From Nitrospira tepida (GTDB lineage Bacteria > Nitrospirota > Nitrospiria > Nitrospirales > Nitrospiraceae), in the NCBI RefSeq assembly GCF_947241125.1, contig NZ_OX365700.1, forward strand, positions 2,574,001 through 2,638,000: 64,000 nucleotides of DNA, given 5' to 3'. Shown piece after piece: positions 17,051 to 25,684 of this stretch (the first letter of the stretch is position 1; each line of letters starts with the position of its first letter). The notes under the pieces were generated by a model. That model had not been told where the DNA came from, made no database searches, and worked only from the letters and a program-made list of their open reading frames with translations. The position numbers were made by a program, and so were the translations under genes.

Positions 17051-18694
17051 ATGAGTTCACCCGGCAATCAGCTCACCGCTCGCCCGGCCTGGAAGGCCTT
17101 GGCCGCGCACCACGAACGGATTCGTGACGCGCATCTCCGGACCCTCTTCGCGCAGGACCCCGAACGCGGGACCCGTATGACCGCGGAGGCCGCCGGCGTC
17201 TTCCTGGATTATTCGAAGAATCGCATCACGGACGAGACGCTCCGCCTTCTCGTCCACCTCGCGGAGGAATGCGGGTTGCGGGCTCGGATCGAGGCGATGT
17301 TCAACGGCGAGAAGATCAACGTGACCGAGAACCGTGCCGTCCTTCATGTGGCGCTGCGCGCGCCGAAGGACTCCTCCATCGTGGTCGATGGCGTCAATGT
17401 GGTGCCGCGTGTCCATGCGGTGCTCGACAAAATGGCGGACTTCTCGAACCGCGTCCGGAGCGGCGCCTGGAAGGGGCACACGGGCAAACGCATCCGCCAC
17501 ATCGTCAACATCGGGATCGGGGGGTCAGACCTGGGGCCGGTCATGGCTTATGAAGCGCTCAAGCACTACAGCGACCGAGGCATGACGTTCCGTTTTGTGT
17601 CCAATATCGACGGGACCGATTTCGCGGAGGCCGTGCGCGACCTCAACCCGGCGGAAACCCTCTTCATCGTGTCGTCCAAGACCTTCACGACCCTCGAGAC
17701 CATGACGAACGCGCACAGCGCGCGCGACTGGTCGCTCAAGGGACTCGGCGGCGCGCAGGCGGCTGTGGCCAAGCATTTTGTCGCCGTCTCGACGAATGCG
17801 GCGGAGGTGAGACAATTCGGCATCGACCTCGCCAACATGTTCGAGTTCTGGGACTGGGTCGGCGGACGCTATTCCATGGATTCGGCTATCGGCCTCTCGA
17901 CGATGCTGGCTGTCGGGCCGGAGCAGTTCCACCAGATGCTGGCCGGCTTTCGCCGGATGGACGAACACTTCCGGACGGCGCCATTCGACCGCAACCTGCC
18001 CGTGCTCCTCGGCCTGCTCACCGTGTGGTACAACAACTTCTTCGGCGCGCAGACCGTGGCGGTCCTGCCCTATGAGCAGTATTTGAAACGATTCCCTGCC
18101 TATCTCCAGCAGTTGACGATGGAGAGCAACGGCAAGAGCGTGATGCTCAACGGGACCAAGGTCGGTTACGAAACAAGCCCGATCTATTGGGGTGAGCCCG
18201 GCACCAACGGCCAGCACTCCTTCTACCAATTGATCCATCAAGGAACCAAACTCATCCCCTGCGACTTTATTGCATTCGCCCGGACGCTCAACCCGCTCGG
18301 CCGGCATCACGATCTCTTGCTCGCAAACATGTTCGCGCAGGGCGAAGCCCTCGCGTTCGGCAAGACGTCCGAGGAGGTGCGGGCCGAAGGGTCGCCTGAT
18401 TGGCTGGTTCCCCATCGCACCTTCGAGGGCAACCGGCCCTCCAACACCGTGCTGCTCGGCCGGCTCACGCCCGAGTCGCTCGGTCGACTGATCGCCCTCT
18501 ATGAGCACAGCGTGTTTACCCAGGGTGTCATCTGGGGCGTCGATTCGTTCGATCAGTGGGGGGTTGAGTTGGGCAAGGTGCTGTCCCAGCGCATCATTCC
18601 TGAACTGGAGAGCCAGGCGGAGCCCCAACTTGGGCACGACAGTTCCACCAACGCGCTGATCCGCCGCTACCGGGCATGGAAGCAGAAGCCATGA
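17051..18694 (+). CDS. pgi: Glucose-6-phosphate isomerase
   Basis: 547 aa from ATG 17051 with AGGAGC about 9 nt upstream. Family motifs: [59 protein letters not shown] (signature 1 region), and [19 protein letters not shown] (signature 2, catalytic His/Glu). It interconverts glucose 6-P and fructose 6-P. Position after ackA/xfp fits feeding fructose 6-P either to phosphoketolase or to the PPi-phosphofructokinase. 197 bp separate it from xfp, so it may have its own promoter. Confidence 0.97.
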   Translation: MSSPGNQLTARPAWKALAAHHERIRDAHLRTLFAQDPERGTRMTAEAAGVFLDYSKNRITDETLRLLVHLAEECGLRARIEAMFNGEKINVTENRAVLHVALRAPKDSSIVVDGVNVVPRVHAVLDKMADFSNRVRSGAWKGHTGKRIRHIVNIGIGGSDLGPVMAYEALKHYSDRGMTFRFVSNIDGTDFAEAVRDLNPAETLFIVSSKTFTTLETMTNAHSARDWSLKGLGGAQAAVAKHFVAVSTNAAEVRQFGIDLANMFEFWDWVGGRYSMDSAIGLSTMLAVGPEQFHQMLAGFRRMDEHFRTAPFDRNLPVLLGLLTVWYNNFFGAQTVAVLPYEQYLKRFPAYLQQLTMESNGKSVMLNGTKVGYETSPIYWGEPGTNGQHSFYQLIHQGTKLIPCDFIAFARTLNPLGRHHDLLLANMFAQGEALAFGKTSEEVRAEGSPDWLVPHRTFEGNRPSNTVLLGRLTPESLGRLIALYEHSVFTQGVIWGVDSFDQWGVELGKVLSQRIIPELESQAEPQLGHDSSTNALIRRYRAWKQKP

Positions 18695-18809
18695 GGGTGC
18701 GACCGGCCGGTGTGGTGTCCCATCGATACGTTTCACAAGTCCCCTGGCCAGCTCCTGACCGACATCGATGAGCACAGGCGCTTCCGCGGCACACTCAAAC
18801 AAGGGCGGG

Positions 18810-20006
18810 ATGCGCTTGGTCGCTCCGATTCTGCTTGGTATGTCCCTCCACACAGGCTGTGTCGGATCGACTTCGGATCGGCCCCCCGGCGATCCTGACG
18901 CCGCCCGGATGTCGCGATTCAGAGTCCTCACCTACAACACCCTGCATGGCCTGGACGTGGGCCGCCTCTGGGTGCGGCCGGGCGAATCCGAAGACGACCG
19001 AACCGCCAGGATCACGTTGCAGATCGACGACATGGCTCGCGTGGAGCCGGACGTGATGTTGCTGCAGGAAGTGAATCCGTTGCCTCGCATGGCGACCGCC
19101 TACGTTGACGGACTTAGAGCGCGCAGCCTCACGTACAACGAGGTGCATCAAGTCGATGCCTGCGGGGTCAGACCGCTTCCGGGAGTAGCGGTGGTCCCAG
19201 GATTAAATAACGGTCTTGTGGTGCTCGCCAAAGCGCCGTTGCTCGTGCGGAAGCTGGCAGGCTTGAAATTGAGCGGAGGGTTCGGGCTTTGCCGCGACCG
19301 CCTGGGCGTGCAGTTCGGCGAATTGCGCTATGCGCTCATCGCCGAAGTGGAGAATCCCGCCAGCCATCGGAAGCTGCTCGTCGTCAGTCTGCATCTGCAT
19401 TCCGGGATCGAGCGAGACGAATATTTCACGCAACGGCTGCTCGTCGCGCAGAGCGAAGGTCGGATTCAGGACCAGGCTTCCTCGCAACAGATCCTGAACG
19501 CCTTGGCGGAGGATCAGCAACAACGGGTCCAGGAACTGCGTACGTTGCTCGCGGAGCTTAAGCGGCTGCAGGCCGCCGGCTCGTATGTGGGCATCCTCAT
19601 CGGCGGAGACTTCAACTTTGAGCCGGACTCGCCGGGATATCGCGAGTTGCAGGAGGCCGGTCTGCGCGATACCTACACGGTCGCGCGCCGAACCGGAGAA
19701 TTGCACACCTATGACCCGAGACTGAATCCGGTCGCCCGCCAGGAGGAGATCGAATTGCCGCCGACCTTGGCCTCGGTCATACAAAGGATGCCGGAGGATC
19801 AACAGCAACGGATCAAGGACGGCTACCGCCGCGGGGTGAGCCAGGCCCGGCGCATTGATTTTCTCTTCATGATGCTGGCGGACCCGGCTCATCCGTTGGG
19901 CTGCCTCAGGCAGGAACTCTTCGGCCGCCCGAATGCCGTGACCCTCGGCGCCGGTTCCGACCATTTTGGCGTGCTGGACACCTACACGACGGACGGCAAT
20001 TGCTGA
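18810..20006 (+). CDS. Endonuclease/exonuclease/phosphatase-family lipoprotein
   Basis: 398 aa from ATG 18810. The N-terminus MRLVAPILLGMSLHTGCVGS has a lipobox with Cys about 17. The EEP fold motifs are in order: LTYNTLHG, VMLLQEVNP (metal Glu), SLHLHSG, GGDFNFEP (Asp/Asn) and GSDHFGVLD (catalytic SDH). Family members are nucleases or phosphodiesterases including lipid phosphatases; the substrate here is unknown. Bases 19339-20006 are duplicated almost exactly at 29329-29996. The next lipoprotein gene starts 45 bp downstream. Confidence 0.85.
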   Translation: MRLVAPILLGMSLHTGCVGSTSDRPPGDPDAARMSRFRVLTYNTLHGLDVGRLWVRPGESEDDRTARITLQIDDMARVEPDVMLLQEVNPLPRMATAYVDGLRARSLTYNEVHQVDACGVRPLPGVAVVPGLNNGLVVLAKAPLLVRKLAGLKLSGGFGLCRDRLGVQFGELRYALIAEVENPASHRKLLVVSLHLHSGIERDEYFTQRLLVAQSEGRIQDQASSQQILNALAEDQQQRVQELRTLLAELKRLQAAGSYVGILIGGDFNFEPDSPGYRELQEAGLRDTYTVARRTGELHTYDPRLNPVARQEEIELPPTLASVIQRMPEDQQQRIKDGYRRGVSQARRIDFLFMMLADPAHPLGCLRQELFGRPNAVTLGAGSDHFGVLDTYTTDGNC

Positions 20007-20417
20007 GCCTATTCCACCACGGCCCTCACGAGTGATCGTACAGGTGCAACGATGCGGCTAAGAACACGGAAGACGACCGGTCTTCTCCGAACGTGTGGGG
20101 TATGGATAGGCGGACTATTTCTGCTCGCTTCCTTAACCGGCTGCTCGAGTTCCATCTACGGATGGCAGGTCCGGACCAATTCGACAGAATTGTCCCCGTC
20201 TTTCCATCCAGCCAGCTTGGAACAGGATGGCGTGGCGATCTTCCCGGCGATCACGGCCCCTGGCCTTCGTGGGAACGAGGTGGGGTTGGCCCATTACCTC
20301 GGCCAGATTCTGCGGAGAGTATCCCCGAACTGGCAAATCGTATCCGAGCAGGACACGCTCGCGCGCCTCAATCGGCAAGGGTTGGCGGGACAGTATACCA
20401 GCGTGAGGAATGATTAC
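19339..20417 (+). repeat. 1,079-bp direct repeat, copy 1
   Basis: Covers the 3' part of the EEP lipoprotein gene and the first 40% of the next lipoprotein gene. The same sequence recurs at 29329-30407 at a constant offset of 9,990 bp; I counted four base differences. The sequences part at ...GATTAC (20412-20417). Both genes are intact in this copy, so it is likely the source. Confidence 0.93.
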
Positions 20418-20861
20418 GATCAGAGCAACGTCCTCGATCGCGATGCCCTCCGAAAATTTCGCGAAGCCGTCGGCGCGCGCTTTGTGTTCCAGCCTCGGTT
20501 GGCGGCTTTTACGCAAGTCATGCAGGATCGTTGGAAATTTCCAGCACTGGACCTTCGACTCACGCAAACGCGGTCGAGCGTCATGCGGATCTCTCTGCAA
20601 CTCTGGGACGGCGAGACCGGGGAACTTCTCTGGACCTCCATCGCCGAAACGGCGATGGAGAGTGAGGCCATTTCTCAAGACCCTGTGTATCTGGAAGATA
20701 TCGCCCGCGCCACATTGGGCAGTATCGTCTCCGATTTCCTCAATCGGAAACGAGCCTCGAAGTATACGCCTCTAAACAAGTTCCTCGATGATCTCATCAA
20801 AGAGGCCATACCGATTGAGAAGGAGAAGAACGGAGACGGCGGGGAACCGCCGGCAAAGTAA
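20052..20861 (+). CDS. Uncharacterised lipoprotein
   Basis: 269 aa. Signal peptide with lipobox LASLTGCSSS (Cys about 31). The mature part has a motif-poor alpha/beta look: VAIFPAITAPGLRGNEVGLAHYLGQILRRVSPNWQIVSEQDTLARLNRQGL, then FVFQPRLAAFTQVMQDRW and ISLQLWDGETGELLWTSIAET, and a charged tail. The pattern (read-out of a value, then LQLWDGETGELLWTS) is like outer-membrane lipoproteins of unknown role. I do not assign a function. A truncated second copy lies at 30042-30407. Confidence 0.8.
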   Translation: MRLRTRKTTGLLRTCGVWIGGLFLLASLTGCSSSIYGWQVRTNSTELSPSFHPASLEQDGVAIFPAITAPGLRGNEVGLAHYLGQILRRVSPNWQIVSEQDTLARLNRQGLAGQYTSVRNDYDQSNVLDRDALRKFREAVGARFVFQPRLAAFTQVMQDRWKFPALDLRLTQTRSSVMRISLQLWDGETGELLWTSIAETAMESEAISQDPVYLEDIARATLGSIVSDFLNRKRASKYTPLNKFLDDLIKEAIPIEKEKNGDGGEPPAK

Positions 20862-21244
20862 CGTACCGGCTCGATCCATCTCGCTCTTTTGGCGAAGGAA
20901 CCGATCGGTCGCCGAGTGAGTCCACCTGCTAGTTTTGACAGTTGTGCCTAATGCGAGAGTTTGGTAGATAGCTCATCCGTTCAACTCCCTGTCTGTAACG
21001 TGGCCGCCAGACGACTGCAGAGGGAAGAGACCTTGGCCAACATCCTGGCCTGAACGCGCCCGTAACGCCGGCCCTGAGGAGATTGGAGACCACGTCCACA
21101 TGTTTGCGCATGACTACCGGGGGGCGATCGAGATGCATGTGACGTCCCGTCCAGACCCGGTCATTGCGCGGAGGCGGGCATGGATCGCACCGAGGCCCAT
21201 GCGGGTGGCTTGATAGTGTCCGACAGACAACCTACGAGGCATCC
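20862..21244 (+). other. Intergenic region
   Basis: 383 bp with no credible gene. It holds the degenerate palindrome copy at 20926-20941. Nothing else is clear; I found no convincing -35/-10 or -24/-12 pair. Confidence 0.5.
20926..20941 (+). promoter_or_regulatory. Degenerate copy of the CTGTCA..TGACAG palindrome (copy 4)
   Basis: CTGCTAGTTTTGACAG: the right half matches exactly, the left arm has two changes. It is 304 bp before the M48 protease gene, farther than the other copies from their genes. Confidence 0.4.
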
Positions 21245-22771
21245 ATGAGAATAACGTACAGACCATCTGCTGACAACCGTTCCACCGCAACCCGGCTCCT
21301 GTCGCGAGTCTTCCTGCTGATGGTCATGACAATACCGATTGTGCAAAGCGCCTGTTCAGTGAATCCCGTGAGCGGCAGGCCGGAACTCACGCTGGTTTCG
21401 GAAGAGCAGGAAAACAAGCTTGGAGCCGAGGAAGCTAAAAAGGTCGAAGCCCAGATGGGGTTGCTCGACAACGACCCTTTCTCGGCCTACTTGACTCAGT
21501 TGGGCAAACGGTTGGCCGAACAATCGCCCCGCCAAAGTGTGGCCTATCAATTTCACCTCGTCGATATGGAAGAGCCGAACGCCTTCGCCTTGCCGGGCGG
21601 GTACGTCTATGTCACGCGCGGGTTGCTCGCCCTGACCAATTCCGAAGATGAGCTGGCGGGCGTCGTCGGGCATGAGATCGGCCATGTGGCGGCGCGGCAT
21701 TCGGTTCAAAGTATTTCAAAGCGCGGTCCATTCGCTGCGGTGTTTGGGATCGTCTCTGGCGTGACCGGCCTTGTGAGCCCGCTGGTCGGCAACATCGTCG
21801 GCGGGATCGGAGACTTGACGCAAAGCTTGATCTTTTCTCCCTACAGCCGCAGCCAGGAAAATGAAGCCGATGAGGTCGGGCAGGGGATTGCCGCAAAGGC
21901 CGGCTGGGATCCTGTCGCGCTGTCGACCTTCCTGTCCAATCTGGAACGGGAGGTGGAGCTGTACCAAGGGAAACCGCGGAGGCCGAGCTTCTTCGACTCC
22001 CACCCTCCGACGCCGGAACGGGTCAGAAAAACGTCGGTGCACGCAACCACCTTGACGCGGGCGCCACGTGCACCGATCAGCGCCACCAAGGACTCCTACC
22101 TCGCCAGGCTGGATGGGCTCGTCATCGGACAGCGGGCGGCGAATGGAATCCTGATGGATCAGCAATTTCTCCAGCCGGACTTGAACTTCCTTTTTGAACT
22201 CCCTGATAAATGGAAGGTAGAAAACACGCCACAAATGCTGATTGCCGCGGCTTCTGACGGGGAGGGGGCTCTGCTGTTGAGAACCGTTGCCGAAGGACAG
22301 GACCCGTTGGACGGCGCCCGCACTCTTCAAAAGACGACCAAATCGGACATTCTGTCACGGACGCAACGATTTCAGATCGGTGATTTGCCCGCGGCTCGAA
22401 CCCACCTCAAAGCCGACAGCCAGACCGAGCTCGACCTGACCTGGATCGCCCACGGCGGCCTGATTTATCAGATCGCCGGTCTGGCTCCCGCGAGACGGTT
22501 CGAGTCGATGAAGCCGGTGCTCGATTCCACCGTGAACAGCTTCCGGCCCTTGACCGCGACTGAACGGGATAACATCACCGAAAAACGCATCCGGCTCGTC
22601 AAAGCCCAGACAGGAGAAACCATCGAGGCGGTGGCGACGAGGAGCCGATCGGCCTGGAAGCCCGAAGAGATCGCCGTGGCGAACGGACTCAAGGCATCGG
22701 CTCCTCTCGTGCAGGGCCAGACCTTGAAGATCGCCGTGACGGAACCCTATGCCCCACGCCCGGTTCGTTAA
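21245..22771 (+). CDS. M48-family exported metalloprotease with LysM-like tail
   Basis: 508 aa from ATG 21245. Signal peptide with a possible lipobox (VQSACSVNP, Cys about 38). The protease domain has SVNPVSGRPELTLVSEEQENKLG and NAFALPGGYVYVTRGLL, then the zinc site GVVGHEIGHVAARH (HExxH), the BepA/LoiP arrangement. A further Glu ligand lies in NEADEVGQ. The last about 50 residues (GETIEAVATRSRSAWKPEEIAVANGLKASAPLVQGQTLKIAV) look like a LysM-type fold. Family role: quality control of outer-membrane proteins. The following patatin gene overlaps by 23 bp. Confidence 0.9.
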   Translation: MRITYRPSADNRSTATRLLSRVFLLMVMTIPIVQSACSVNPVSGRPELTLVSEEQENKLGAEEAKKVEAQMGLLDNDPFSAYLTQLGKRLAEQSPRQSVAYQFHLVDMEEPNAFALPGGYVYVTRGLLALTNSEDELAGVVGHEIGHVAARHSVQSISKRGPFAAVFGIVSGVTGLVSPLVGNIVGGIGDLTQSLIFSPYSRSQENEADEVGQGIAAKAGWDPVALSTFLSNLEREVELYQGKPRRPSFFDSHPPTPERVRKTSVHATTLTRAPRAPISATKDSYLARLDGLVIGQRAANGILMDQQFLQPDLNFLFELPDKWKVENTPQMLIAAASDGEGALLLRTVAEGQDPLDGARTLQKTTKSDILSRTQRFQIGDLPAARTHLKADSQTELDLTWIAHGGLIYQIAGLAPARRFESMKPVLDSTVNSFRPLTATERDNITEKRIRLVKAQTGETIEAVATRSRSAWKPEEIAVANGLKASAPLVQGQTLKIAVTEPYAPRPVR

Positions 22772-24176
22772 AGCATCGTCAACTGTGATCCGCCTGCTGA
22801 GTCAATCGATTCTCTATGTCTTGCTGATGGTTTCTCTTTCGGCCTGCGAGTACGTTCGCCCGACCTTGAATGCGCCGCTCACTCACTGGGATCCCCAGTA
22901 CGGCTATCGAATGCCCAATCTCACGACTCCTGAGCAGGGCAACTCAGACAGTCTCCTTGTTTTGGCGGCATTCTCCGGGGGAGGGAGCAGGGCCTCGACC
23001 CTCGCGTTCGGGGCGTTGCGCGAGCTGTCTCGCCAGCCGATCACGTGGGAAGGAAAGCAAAAGCGGCTGCTGGATGAGCTCGACGTGATCTACGCCCTCT
23101 CCGGCGGCACCTTCACGGGCGCCTATTATGCCCTATTCGGAGAGCGGATCTTTCACGACTTCGAATACCGCTTTCTGCGCAAGGATTGGGAGAGCGAGCT
23201 CAGGTCACGGATCTTTCGATCTCCCAGCAATTGGTTCCGCCTCTGGTCTCCCTACTTCGGGCGCACCCACATCATGGCCGAACTCTTGGATGAAGCGCTA
23301 TTCGAAGGCAAGACCTACGGTGACCTGCTCCGCCAAAAGACCCGGCCGGGCATCCTGATTCATGCCTCGGACATGGCCACGCTCTCAAGATTTGAATTTC
23401 TCCAGGCTCAATTCGACGCCATGTGCTCGGATCTCAATCAACTTCCGGTGGCCTATGCCTCCGCGGCTTCGGCCGCCCTCCCATTGGTGCTGAGTCCTAT
23501 TACCTTGAACAATTACGCGGGCCAATGCGGGTACGAACCTCCCGCCTGGCTCCTGGAAGCCAAAAAGTCCACGAGAGCCATCCAACGACAACGGGCACAG
23601 GAATTGCTATCCTATCTCGACGCGGAGAAGCGGCCCAATGTTCATTTGCTGGACGGGGGGCTCTCCGACAATATGGCCTTGAGGGGCATCGTCGAAGGAG
23701 TGGGAGTCTCAGGCGGCCTGGAAAATATTGCCAAGAATGCCGGAATCAAGAACATCAAGAAACTGGTCATCATCTCAGTCAATGCCGAAACCGCTCCGGA
23801 CGTGAAGGAATATCGGAGCGATCATATTCCGGTGCTCTCGCGGGCGTTCAGCTCGCTCGTCGATATCCCGATCAACCGGTATTCGACGGACACGCTGCTG
23901 CTCATGCGCTTCGCCGTTCAGATGTGGCGCAACGAGCTTCGCAACCGGCTGCCTGGCGCTGAAAGCGTGTTTGCCCAGGATGCGGAGATCTATTTTGTCG
24001 ATGTGAGTCTCAACGCGGTTGAGGATCAAACGGAGCGGGAGTATCTCATGAAAATTCCGACGACGTTGCACTTGACCGACCATCAAATCGATCGCCTGCT
24101 CCTGGCCGCCACCAGACTCATTCGGAACGACCCGGAATTTCAGCGGCTGATGCAGGAGATTGCAGCCAGTCCCTGA
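22749..24176 (+). CDS. Patatin-like phospholipase, lipoprotein
   Basis: 475 aa, overlapping the protease gene by 23 bp. N-terminal signal with lipobox VSLSACEYV (Cys about 33). Patatin blocks: oxyanion loop LAAFSGGGSRASTLAFGALREL, nucleophile motif YALSGGTFTGAYYALFG (Ser in LSGG), and the catalytic Asp in HLLDGGLSDNMALRG. Family members hydrolyse acyl esters of phospholipids. The overlap with an envelope protease suggests coordinated envelope maintenance. Start choice follows the overlap; there is no strong ribosome site. Confidence 0.88.
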   Translation: MPHARFVKASSTVIRLLSQSILYVLLMVSLSACEYVRPTLNAPLTHWDPQYGYRMPNLTTPEQGNSDSLLVLAAFSGGGSRASTLAFGALRELSRQPITWEGKQKRLLDELDVIYALSGGTFTGAYYALFGERIFHDFEYRFLRKDWESELRSRIFRSPSNWFRLWSPYFGRTHIMAELLDEALFEGKTYGDLLRQKTRPGILIHASDMATLSRFEFLQAQFDAMCSDLNQLPVAYASAASAALPLVLSPITLNNYAGQCGYEPPAWLLEAKKSTRAIQRQRAQELLSYLDAEKRPNVHLLDGGLSDNMALRGIVEGVGVSGGLENIAKNAGIKNIKKLVIISVNAETAPDVKEYRSDHIPVLSRAFSSLVDIPINRYSTDTLLLMRFAVQMWRNELRNRLPGAESVFAQDAEIYFVDVSLNAVEDQTEREYLMKIPTTLHLTDHQIDRLLLAATRLIRNDPEFQRLMQEIAASP

Positions 24177-24199
24177 CGACTCATCGAGGCCGCTGCGCC

Positions 24200-25684
24200 T
24201 CACGGTAACTGTTGCAATCTAAAGATGTGGTACCGCCACGGAGCCAGATCCAGGTAGAGCCCGCGCGATTTAAGCTCGTGACCCTCCCAATCGTACTGTG
24301 CATCGCTCAACAAGTCCTGAAGCCGCCATCGCCGATCGGCAAGTTTGAGGTCAGCAAGCCGGACCTGGCACTGACTCTGGTGCGGAGCATAATTCACCGC
24401 CGCCAGCAGCGGCTCTTCGCCGGCTGCCTGCCAGGCATAGCCTAGAAAACAATCCCAGGTCCAGTTGCCTTCTCAGGCCGGCACGCATTCGAGCAATTGC
24501 CAGGCCCCGATACGGACGACCGGCTTGCGCAGCACGGCAAGCAGCCGGTCGTAAAACTGCTTCAGGCGCTGATCGACCGGTTCCTCTGGTCCCCGGACCA
24601 GATGGGGCGAGATCCGTTTCTTCCGTCCCTCGAATTGCCCCTGATGAAAGAAGCGCAGCCCCGGCGACAGAAAGGTGGTGACCGCCGCGGCCTCATGCAC
24701 CTCAGGTGAAAAGGTCGCAGCCGCGCGCGGCTCGTCATGGTTTTCAAGAAAGCGCGCCAGCTTGTTCTGGTAATCAAGCCCGGCGTGAAAATGCTCGCGC
24801 ACGGGCCTGGCATGGCCCTCGCGCAGGCGGTCGTACAGCCGTTTGTCGTACGCGTAGTCGAAGCCCTGCTGTTGCATCGTCCATTCGAAGTCCCAGTAGA
24901 CCTCGGCCATGAAGCAAAAGCCCGGAACACGTTCGCGCACGCGCCTGGTCGCCTCGGGCCAGAAAAGCGGCGCCCGGCGCCCCCATGTCCGTTCGAAAAC
25001 ATCCGGCAGGACGAGCATGGCCATGTCGCAGCGCACCCCATCGCACTGGGCGGCGATCTTCACCAGCTCGCCGATCATCGCTTCTTGCGTGGCCGGATTG
25101 CTGTAGTCGAGCTGCAGCGTGTCGGGCCAGCCGGCGAAGTACGGATCCCGCCCGTAGGCGAGCACACGTGAGCCCTGAGCGGTGTTGATGCGGCAATAGT
25201 TCTGCGGAGCCCTGACGAGATCCTGGTCGTTCCCCTGAACGAAGTACTCCAGATGCTGCTCGACCCAGGGATGGTCCGGCGCCATGTGGTTCGGCACGAA
25301 ATCGAGCAGCAGGCGCAGGCCTCGCTGCTTCAGTCGCTCGCGCAGCCGCGCGAGCGCCGCCGCGCCGCCGAGATTCTGATGAACCGTGTAACCGGCAATT
25401 GCGAACCCGGACCCGCCGATGTCTTCTTCTCGCAAGTCCGGCAGGGTCTCCTGAAACTCCCTGCGCCATTCAGGATTGGCGCGCGACACGCGCTGCACGG
25501 CCAAACCGGTCTGCCACACGCTCAAGAACCAGATCCAGTCAAAACCCAGTTGAGCCAGGTCATCCAGTTCGGCATCCGGGATATCGTCCAGCGTGGCGGT
25601 CTTGCCCAGCTTGCGGGACAGCTCGGTCAGCCAGACGCGCGTATTGATCTGATAGAGCGAGGGGTAGGTAGGCAAGGCCGTCAC
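24200..25684 (-). pseudogene. GH13 alpha-amylase-family gene interrupted by in-frame TGA
   Basis: The frame starts at GTG 25684, overlapping the stop of the upstream GH63 gene (GTGA). Residues up to about 404 show a GH13 barrel: YQINTRVWL, LDFVPNHMAPDHPWV, DGVRCDMAMLVLPDVF (nucleophile Asp), FMAEVYWDFEW (acid Glu) and FLENHDEPR. TGA at 24475-24473 stops it after LLECVPA, but the same frame continues without gaps as EGNWTWDCFLGYAWQAAGEE and LLAAVNYAPHQSQCQVRLADL to a stop at 24200. In related enzymes the stop position is normally Trp (PAWxGNW), so this looks like TGG to TGA. The upstream part may still make a nearly complete catalytic domain. Confidence 0.85.

Noticed and set aside
17525-18931. 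468-codon frame antisense to glucose-6-phosphate isomerase
   Set aside because: Same reason: shadow of a conserved gene, composition typical of antisense high-GC frames.
23100-23140. Patatin with a missing catalytic Ser (SGGT in place of SGGS)
   Set aside because: The nucleophile is the Ser in LSGG, which is present; the later residue is not catalytic.
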